A model generated the notes under the pieces. The model worked only from the letters and a program-made list of their open reading frames with translations, was not told the DNA's origin and did not search any database. From assembly GCA_023078555.1 (NCBI GenBank), contig JALAAN010000010.1, positions 744,001 through 808,000 of the forward strand: a stretch of 64,000 nucleotides of DNA. The letters are read 5' to 3'. A program made the translations under genes and the position numbers. This document shows positions 52,276 through 62,100 of the stretch, one piece after another (the stretch's first letter is position 1; every line of letters begins with the position of its first letter). This DNA comes from Ulva prolifera (lineage: Eukaryota > Chlorophyta > Ulvophyceae > Ulvales > Ulvaceae).

Positions 52276-55259
52276 TGTTGAAATGGCAGCGTGCTCCCAT
52301 GCCACTCATGCAGAAATCTCGCACCTCACAAAAACAGGTTCCCAACCTCACCTTAGGGGCTGAATCTTTGCACATGATGCTCTCTATGTCAAAGGAATGT
52401 GGTGTAGAAGTTTGGAGGCAATCAAGTGATAAGTCAGGGCTAGGGCTGCTATCAATGATGAAATGGCAGCGCGCTCTCCCGCCACTCATGCAGAAATCTC
52501 GCCCTCACAAAAACAGGTTCCCAACCTCACGTTAGGGGCTGAATCTTTGCACATGATGCTCTCTATGTCAAAGGAATGTGGTGTAGAAGTTTGGAGGCAA
52601 TCAAGTGATAAGTCAGGGCTAGGGCTGCCATCAATGTTGAAATGGCAGCGTGCTCCCATGCAACTCATGCAGAAATCCCGCGCCTCACAAAAACATGTTC
52701 CCAACATCACGTTAGGGGCTGAATCTTTGCACATGATGCTCTCTATGTCAAAGGAATGTGGTGTAGAAGTTTGGAGGCAATCAAGTGATAAGTCAGGGCA
52801 AGGGCTGCTATCAATGTTGAAAAGGCAGCGCGCTCTCCCGCCCCTCATGCAGAAATCTCGCCCTCACAAAAACAGGTTCCCAACCTCACGTTAGGGGCTG
52901 AATCTTTGCACATGATGCTCTCTATGTCAAAGGAATGTGGTGTAGAAGTTTGGAGGCAATCAAGTGATAAGTCAGGGCAAGGGTTGCTATCAATGTTGAA
53001 AAGGCAGCGCGCTCTCCCGCCCCTCATGCAGAAATCCCGCGCCTCACAAAAACAGGTTCCCAACCTCACGTTTGGGGCTGAATCTTTGCACATGATACTC
53101 TCTATGTCAAAGGAATGTCATGTAGAAGTTTGGAGGCAATCAAGTGATAAGTCAGGGCTAGGGCTGCTATCAATGTTGAAATGGCAGCACGCTCTCCCGC
53201 CACTCATGCAGAAATCTCGCCCCCGCAAAAACAGGTTCCCAACCTCACTTTAGGGGCTGAATCTTTGCACATGATGCTATCTATGTCAAATTAATGTGAT
53301 GTGATGGTTTGGAGGCAATCAAGTGATAACTCAGGGCTAGGGCTGCTTTAAATGTTGAAATGGCAGCGTGCTCCCATGCCACTCATGCAGAATTCTCGCA
53401 CCTCACCAAAACAGGTTCCCAACCTCACCTTAGGGGCTGAATCTTTGCACATGATGCTCTCTATGTCAAAGGAATGTGGTGTAGAAGTTTGGAGGCAATC
53501 AAGTGATAAGTCAGGGCTAGGGCTGCTATCAATGTTGAAATGGCAGCACGCTCTCCCGCCACTCATGCAGAAATCTCGCCCTCGCAAAAACAGGTTCCCA
53601 ACCTCACTTTAGGGGCTGAATCTTTGCACATGATGCTATCTATGTCAAATTAATGTGATGTGATGGTTTGGAGGCAATCAAGTGATAACTCAGGGCTAGG
53701 GCTGCTTTAAATGTTGAAATGGCAGCGTGCTCCCATGCCACTCATGCAGAAATCTCGCACCTCACAAAAACAGGTTCCCAACCTCACCTTAGGGGCTGAA
53801 TCTTTGCACATGATGCTCTCTATGTCAAAGGAATGTGGTGTAGAAGTTAGGAGGCAATCAAGTGATAAGTCAGGGCTAGGGCTGCTATCAATGTTGAAAA
53901 CCCAGCGCGCTCTCCCGCCCCTCATGCAGAAATCCCGCGCCTCACAAAAACAGGTTCCCAACCTCACGTTTGGGGCTGAATCTTTGCACATGATACTCTC
54001 TATGTCAAAGGAATGTGGTGTAGAAGTTTGGAGGCAATCAAGTGATAAGTCAGGGCAAGGGCTGCTATCAATGTTGAAAAGGCAGCGCGCTCTCCCGCCC
54101 CTCATGCAGAAATCTCGCCCTCACAAAAACAGGTTCCCAACCTCACGTTAGGGGCTGAATCTTTGCACATGATGCTCTCTATGTCAAAGGAATGTGGTGT
54201 AGAAGTTTGGAGGCAATCAAGTGATAAGTCAGGGCTAGGGCTGCCATCAATGTTGAAATGGCAGCGTGCTCCCATGCCACTCATGCAGAAATCCCGCGCC
54301 TCACAAAAACATGTTCCCAACCTCACGTTAGGGGCTGAATCTTTGCACATGATGCTATCTATGTTAAATTAATGTGATGTGAGGGTTTGGAGGCAATCAA
54401 GTGATAACTCAGGGCTAGGGCTGCTTTAAATGTTGAAATGGCAGCGTGCTCCCATGCCACTCATGCAGAAATCTCGCACCTCACAAAAACAGGTTCCCAA
54501 CCTCACCATAGGGGCTGAATCTTTGCACATGATGCTCTCTATGTCAAAGGAATGTGGTGTAGAAGTTTGGAGGCAATCAAGTGATAAGTCAGGGCTAGGG
54601 CTGCTATCAATGTTGAAATGGCAGCGCGCTCTCCCGCCACTCATGCAGAAATCCCGCGCCTCACAAAAACAGGTTCCCAACCTCACGTTAGGGGCTGAAT
54701 CTATGCACATGATGCTCTCTATGTCAAAGGAATGTGGTGTAGAAGTTTGGAGGCAATCAAGTGATAAGTCAGGGCTAGGGCTGCCATCAATGTTGAAATG
54801 GCAGCGTGCTCCCATGCCACTCATGCAGAAATCCCGCGCCTCACAAAAACATGTTCCCAACCTCACGTTAGGGGCTGAATCTTTGCACATGATGCTCTCT
54901 TTGTCAAAGGAATGTGGTCTAGAAGTTTGGAGGCAATCAAGTGATAAGTCAGGGCAAGGGTTGCTATCAATGTTGAAAAGGCAGCGCGCTCTCCCGCCCC
55001 TCATGCAGAAATCCCGCGCCTCACAAAAACAGGTTCCCAACCTCACCTTAGGGGCTGAATCTTTGCACATGATGCTCTCTATGTCAAAGGAATGTGGTGT
55101 AGAAGTTTGGAGGCAATCAAGTGATAAGTCAGGGCTAGGGCTGCTATCAATGATGAAATGGCAGCGCGCTCTCCCGCCACTCATGCAGAAAACCCGCGCC
55201 TCACAAAAACAGGTTCCCAACCTCACGTTAGGGGCTGAATCTTTGCACATGATGCTCTC

Positions 55260-55330
55260 TTTGTCAAAGGAATGTGGTCTAGAAATTTGGAGGCAATCAA
55301 GTGATAACTCAGGGCTAGGGCTGCTTTAAA
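55260..55330 (+). repeat. Chimeric monomer at the left edge of six-monomer block copy 3
   Basis: A ctctttgtc / gaaatttgg monomer runs into gataactcagg and ctgctttaaatg, identical in structure to 52205-52275. It marks the join between the gaatctatgcac block and the six-monomer block. Confidence 0.7.
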
Positions 55331-56331
55331 TGTTGAAATGGCAGCGTGCTCCCATGCCACTCATGCAGAAATCTCGCACCTCACAAAAACAGGTTCCCAA
55401 CCTCACCTTAGGGGCTGAATCTTTGCACATGATGCTTTCTATGTCAAAGGAATGTGGTGTAGAAGTTTGGAGGCAATCAAGTGATAAGTCAGGGCTAGGG
55501 CTGCTATCAATGATGAAATGGCAGCGCGCTCTCCCGCCACTCATGCAGAAATCCCGCGCCTCACAAAAACAGGTTCCCAACCTCACGTTAGGGGCTGAAT
55601 CTTTGCACATGATGCTCTCTTTGTCAAAGGAATGTGGTCTAGAAATTTGGAGGCAATCAAGTGATAAGTCAGGGCTAGGGCTGCTATCAATGTTGAAATG
55701 GCAGCGTGCTCCCATGCCACTCATGCAAAAATCTCGCGCCTCACAAAAACATGTTCCCAACCTCATTTTTGAGGCTGAATCTTTGCACATGATGCTCTCT
55801 ATGTCACAGGAATGTGGTCTAGAAGTTTGGAGGCAATCAAGTGACAAGTCAGGGCAAGGGCTGCTATCAATGTTGAAATGGCAGCGCGCTCTCCCGCCAC
55901 ACATGCAGAAATCCCGCGCCTCACAAAAACATGTTCCCAACCTCACGTTAGGGGCTGAATCTTTGCACATGATGCTCTCTATGTCAAAGGAATGTGGTCT
56001 AGAAGTTTGGAGGCAATCAAGTGATAAGTCAGGGCTAGGGCTGCCATCAATGTTGAAATGGCAGCGTGCTCCCATGCCACTCATGCAGAAATCCCGCGCC
56101 TCACAAAAACATGTTCACAACATCACGTTAGGGGCTGAATCTTTGCACATGATGCTCTCTATGTCAAAGGAATGTGGTCTAGAAGTTTGGAGGCAATCAA
56201 GTGATAAGTCAGGGCTAGGGCTGCTATCAATGTTGAAATGGCAGCGTGCTCCCATGCCCCTCATGCAGAAATCTCGCCCTCACAAAAACAGGTTCCCAAC
56301 CTCACGTTCGGGGCTGAATCTTTGCACATGA
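55330..56331 (+). repeat. Six-monomer dispersed block, copy 3
   Basis: The same subtype order as 1238-2239, inside copy X of the 6,290-bp unit. It translates identically to copy 4 at 61620-62621, and both share the private gatgctttct change. It is directly preceded by the chimeric monomer near 55260-55330. Confidence 0.85.
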
Positions 56332-59182
56332 TGCTCTCTATGTCAAAGGAATGTGGTGTAGAAGTTTGGAGGCAATCAAGTGATAAGTCAGGGCTAGGGC
56401 TGCTATCAATGTTGAAATGGCAGCGTGCTCCCATGCCCCTCATGCAGAAATCCCGCGCCTCACAAAAACATGTTCCCAACCTCACGTTAGGGGCTGAATC
56501 TTTGCACATGATGCTCTCTATGTCAAAGGAATGTGGTGTAGAAGTTTGGAGGCCATCAAGTGACAAGTCAGGGCAAGGGCTGCTATCAATGTTGAAATGG
56601 CAGCGCGCTCTCCCGCCACACATGCAGAAATCTCGCCCTCACAAAAACAGGTTCCCAACCTCACCTTAGGGGCTGAATCTTTGCACATGATGCTCTCTAT
56701 GTCAAAGGAATGTGGTGTAGAAGTTTGGAGGCAATCAAGTGATAAGTCAGGGCTAGGGCTGCTATCAATGATGAAATGGCAGCGCGCTCTCCCGCCACTC
56801 ATGCAGAAATCCCGCGCCTCACAAAAACAGGTTCCCAACCTCACGTTAGGGGCTGAATCTTTGCACATAATGCTCTCTTTGTCAAAGGAATGTGGTCTAG
56901 AAATTTGGAGGCAATCAAGTGATAAGTCAGGGCTAGGGCTGCTATCAATGTTGAAATGGCAGCGTGCTCCCATGCCACTCATGCAAAATCTCGCGCCTCA
57001 CAAAAACATGTTCCCAACCTCATTTTTGAGGCTGAATCTTTGCACATGATGCTCTCTATGTCACAGGAATGTGGTCTAGAAGTTTGGAGGCAATCAAGTG
57101 ACAAGTCAGGGCAAGGGCTGCTATCAATGTTGAAATGGCAGCGCGCTCTCCCGCCACACATGCAGAAATCCCGCGCCTCACAAAAACATGTTCCCAACCT
57201 CACGTTAGGGGCTGAATCTTTGCACATGATGCTCTCTATGTCAAAGGAATGTGGTCTAGAAGTTTGGAGGCAATCAAGTGATAAGTCAGGGCTAGGGCTG
57301 CCATCAATGTTGAAATGGCAGCGTGCTCCCATGCCACTCATGCAGAAATCCCGCGCCTCACAAAAACATGTTCACAACATCACGTTAGGGGCTGAATCTT
57401 TGCACATGATGCTCTCTATGTCAAAGGAATGTGGTCTAGAAGTTTGGAGGCAATCAAGTGATAAGTCAGGGCTAGGGCTGCTATCAATGTTGAAATGGCA
57501 GCGTGCTCCCATGCCCCTCATGCAGAAATCTCGCCCTCACAAAAACAGGTTCCCAACCTCACGTTCGGGGCTGAATCTTTGCACATGATGCTCTCTATGT
57601 CAAAGGAATGTGGTGTAGAAGTTTGGAGGCAATCAAGTGATAAGTCAGGGCTAGGGCTGCTATCAATGTTGAAATGGCAGCGTGCTCCCATGCCCCTCAT
57701 GCAGAAATCCCGCGCCTCACAAAAACATGTTCCCAACCTCACGTTAGGGGCTGAATCTTTGCACATGATGCTCTCTATGTCAAAGGAATGTGGTGTAGAA
57801 GTTTGGAGGCCATCAAGTGACAAGTCAGGGCAAGGGCTGCTATCAATGTTGAAATGGCAGCGCGCTCTCCCGCCACACATGCAGAAATCCCGCGCCTCAC
57901 AAAAACATGTTCCCAACCTCACGTTAGGGGCTGAATCTTTGCACATGATGCTCTCTATGTCAAAGGAATGTGGTCTAGAAGTTTGGAGGCAATCAAGTGA
58001 TAAGTCAGGGCTAGGGCTGCCATCAATGTTGAAATGGCAGCGTGCTCCCATGCCACTCATGCAGAAATCCCGCGCCTCACAAAAACATGTTCACAACATC
58101 ACGTTAGGGGCTGAATCTTTGCACATGATGCTCTCTATGTCAAAGGAATGTGGTCTAGAAGTTTGGAGGCAATCAAGTGATAAGTCAGGGCTAGGGCTGC
58201 TATCAATGTTGAAATGGCAGCGTGCTCCCATGCCCCTCATGCAGAAATCTCGCCCTCACAAAAACAGGTTCCCAACCTCACGTTCGGGGCTGAATCTTTG
58301 CACATGATGCTCTCTATGTCAAAGGAATGTGGTGTAGAAGTTTGGAGGCAATCAAGTGATAAGTCAGGGCTAGGGCTGCTATCAATGTTGAAATGGCAGC
58401 GTGCTCCCATGCCCCTCATGCAGAAATCCCGCGCCTCACAAAAACATGTTCCCAACCTCACGTTAGGGGCTGAATCTTTGCACATGATGCTCTCTATGTC
58501 AAAGGAATGTGGTGTAGAAGTTTGGAGGCCATCAAGTGACAAGTCAGGGCAAGGGCTGCTATCAATGTTGAAATGGCAGCGCGCTCTCCCGCCACTCATG
58601 CAGAAATCCCGCGCTTCACAAAAACAGGTTCCCAACCTCACGTTAGGGGCTGAATCTTTGCACATGATACTCTCTATGTCACAGGAATGTGGTCTAGAAG
58701 TTTGGAGGCAATCAAGTGATAAGTCAGGGCTAGGGCTGCTATCAATGTTGAAAAGGCAGCGCGCTCTCCCGCCCCTCATGCAGAAATCCCGCGCCTCACA
58801 AAAACAGGTTCCCAACCTCACGTTAGGGGCTGAATCTTTGCACATGATACTCTCTATGTCACAGGAATGTGGTCTAGAAGTTTGGAGGCAATCAAGTGAT
58901 AAGTCAGGGCAAGGGCTCCTATCCATGTTGAAATGGCAGCGCGCTCTCCCGCCACTCATGCAGAAATCTCGCCCTCACAAAAACAGGTTCCCAACCTCAC
59001 GTTAGGGGCTGAATCTTTGCACATGATGCTCTCTATGTCAAAGGAATGTGGTCTAGAAGTTTGGAGGCAATCAAGTGACAAGTCAGGGCAAGGGTTGCTA
59101 TCAATGTTGAAATGGCAGCGCGCTCTCCCGCCCCTCATGCAGAAATCTCGCCCTCACAAAAACAGGTTCCCAACCTCACGTT

Positions 59183-62100
59183 CGGGGCTGAATCTTTGCA
59201 CATGATGCTCTCTATGTCAAAGGAATGTGGTGTAGAAGTTTGGAGGCAATCAAGTGATAAGTCAGGGCAAGGGTTGCTATCAATGTTGAAAAGGCAGCGC
59301 GCTCTCCCGCCCCTCATGCAGAAATCCCGCGCCTCACAAAAACAGGTTCCCAACCTCACGTTTGGGGCTGAATCTTTGCACATGATGCTCTCTATGTCAA
59401 AGGAATGTCATGTAGAAGTTTGGAGGCAATCAAGTGATAAGTCAGGGCTAGGGCTGCTATCAATGTTGAAATGGCAGCACGCTCTCCCGCCACTCATGCA
59501 GAAATCTCGCCCCCGCAAAAACAGGTTCCCAACCTCACTTTAGGGGCTGAATCTTTGCACATGATGCTATCTATGTCAAATTAATGTGATGTGATGGTTT
59601 GGAGGCAATCAAGTGATAACTCAGGGCTAGGGCTGCTTTAAATGTTGAAATGGCAGCGTGCTCCCATGCCACTCATGCAGAATTCTCGCACCTCACCAAA
59701 ACAGGTTCCCAACCTCACCTTAGGGGCTGAATCTTTGCACATGATGCTCTCTATGTCAAAGGAATGTGGTGTAGAAGTTTGGAGGCAATCAAGTGATAAG
59801 TCAGGGCTAGGGCTGCTATCAATGTTGAAATGGCAGCACGCTCTCCCGCCACTCATGCAGAAATCTCGCCCTCGCAAAAACAGGTTCCCAACCTCACTTT
59901 AGGGGCTGAATCTTTGCACATGATGCTATCTATGTCAAATTAATGTGATGTGATGGTTTGGAGGCAATCAAGTGATAACTCAGGGCTAGGGCTGCTTTAA
60001 ATGTTGAAATGGCAGCGTGCTCCCATGCCACTCATGCAGAAATCTCGCACCTCACAAAAACAGGTTCCCAACCTCACCTTAGGGGCTGAATCTTTGCACA
60101 TGATGCTCTCTATGTCAAAGGAATGTGGTGTAGAAGTTAGGAGGCAATCAAGTGATAAGTCAGGGCTAGGGCTGCTATCAATGTTGAAAACCCAGCGCGC
60201 TCTCCCGCCCCTCATGCAGAAATCCCGCGCCTCACAAAAACAGGTTCCCAACCTCACGTTTGGGGCTGAATCTTTGCACATGATACTCTCTATGTCAAAG
60301 GAATGTGGTGTAGAAGTTTGGAGGCAATCAAGTGATAAGTCAGGGCAAGGGCTGCTATCAATGTTGAAAAGGCAGCGCGCTCTCCCGCCCCTCATGCAGA
60401 AATCTCGCCCTCACAAAAACAGGTTCCCAACCTCACGTTAGGGGCTGAATCTTTGCACATGATGCTCTCTATGTCAAAGGAATGTGGTGTAGAAGTTTGG
60501 AGGCAATCAAGTGATAAGTCAGGGCTAGGGCTGCCATCAATGTTGAAATGGCAGCGTGCTCCCATGCCACTCATGCAGAAATCCCGCGCCTCACAAAAAC
60601 ATGTTCCCAACCTCACGTTAGGGGCTGAATCTTTGCACATGATGCTATCTATGTTAAATTAATGTGATGTGAGGGTTTGGAGGCAATCAAGTGATAACTC
60701 AGGGCTAGGGCTGCTTTAAATGTTGAAATGGCAGCGTGCTCCCATGCCACTCATGCAGAAATCTCGCACCTCACAAAAACAGGTTCCCAACCTCACCATA
60801 GGGGCTGAATCTTTGCACATGATGCTCTCTATGTCAAAGGAATGTGGTGTAGAAGTTTGGAGGCAATCAAGTGATAAGTCAGGGCTAGGGCTGCTATCAA
60901 TGTTGAAATGGCAGCGCGCTCTCCCGCCACTCATGCAGAAATCCCGCGCCTCACAAAAACAGGTTCCCAACCTCACGTTAGGGGCTGAATCTATGCACAT
61001 GATGCTCTCTATGTCAAAGGAATGTGGTGTAGAAGTTTGGAGGCAATCAAGTGATAAGTCAGGGCTAGGGCTGCCATCAATGTTGAAATGGCAGCGTGCT
61101 CCCATGCCACTCATGCAGAAATCCCGCGCCTCACAAAAACATGTTCCCAACCTCACGTTAGGGGCTGAATCTTTGCACATGATGCTCTCTTTGTCAAAGG
61201 AATGTGGTCTAGAAGTTTGGAGGCAATCAAGTGATAAGTCAGGGCAAGGGTTGCTATCAATGTTGAAAAGGCAGCGCGCTCTCCCGCCCCTCATGCAGAA
61301 ATCCCGCGCCTCACAAAAACAGGTTCCCAACCTCACCTTAGGGGCTGAATCTTTGCACATGATGCTCTCTATGTCAAAGGAATGTGGTGTAGAAGTTTGG
61401 AGGCAATCAAGTGATAAGTCAGGGCTAGGGCTGCTATCAATGATGAAATGGCAGCGCGCTCTCCCGCCACTCATGCAGAAAACCCGCGCCTCACAAAAAC
61501 AGGTTCCCAACCTCACGTTAGGGGCTGAATCTTTGCACATGATGCTCTCTTTGTCAAAGGAATGTGGTCTAGAAATTTGGAGGCAATCAAGTGATAACTC
61601 AGGGCTAGGGCTGCTTTAAATGTTGAAATGGCAGCGTGCTCCCATGCCACTCATGCAGAAATCTCGCACCTCACAAAAACAGGTTCCCAACCTCACCTTA
61701 GGGGCTGAATCTTTGCACATGATGCTTTCTATGTCAAAGGAATGTGGTGTAGAAGTTTGGAGGCAATCAAGTGATAAGTCAGGGCTAGGGCTGCTATCAA
61801 TGATGAAATGGCAGCGCGCTCTCCCGCCACTCATGCAGAAATCCCGCGCCTCACAAAAACAGGTTCCCAACCTCACGTTAGGGGCTGAATCTTTGCACAT
61901 GATGCTCTCTTTGTCAAAGGAATGTGGTCTAGAAATTTGGAGGCAATCAAGTGATAAGTCAGGGCTAGGGCTGCTATCAATGTTGAAATGGCAGCGTGCT
62001 CCCATGCCACTCATGCAAAAATCTCGCGCCTCACAAAAACATGTTCCCAACCTCATTTTTGAGGCTGAATCTTTGCACATGATGCTCTCTATGTCACAGG

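Larger units (their letters stand above)
48255..52892 (+). repeat. Mosaic region with repeated gaatctatgcac subtype
   Basis: About 26 monomers without a clean period. The private variants caccatagg or caccattagg (near 49472 and 51272) and gaatctatgcac (near 49669 and 51466) mark a block that recurs inside the 6,290-bp unit near 54.5-54.7 and 60.8-61.0 kb. A 359-bp dimer lies at 50592-50950. Chimeric monomers occur near 51127-51200 and 52205-52275. One-base changes lie near 48486 (gggctaagggc), 48938, 49049 (gaaaatggcag), 49262 (aaatccgcgcc), 49276 and 49948. Confidence 0.68.
52893..59182 (+). repeat. 6,290-bp unit (35 monomers), copy X
   Basis: From about 52893 every subtype recurs 6,290 bp further on: marker signatures 53287 to 59577 and 53646 to 59936, and rare private variants gttaggaggc (53847 to 60137), gaaaacccagcg (53897 to 60187), gttaaattaatg (54363 to 60653), gaaaacccgcgcc (55188 to 61478) and gatgctttct (55433 to 61723). 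I saw only three differences within ~4.8 kb of overlap: a/g near 53095, a/g near 56869 and a one-base loss near 56986. The left edge is where 52892 (tta) and 59182 (ttc) first disagree. The right end is assumed from a tandem arrangement; only the first ~4.8 kb can be compared. Confidence 0.85.
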
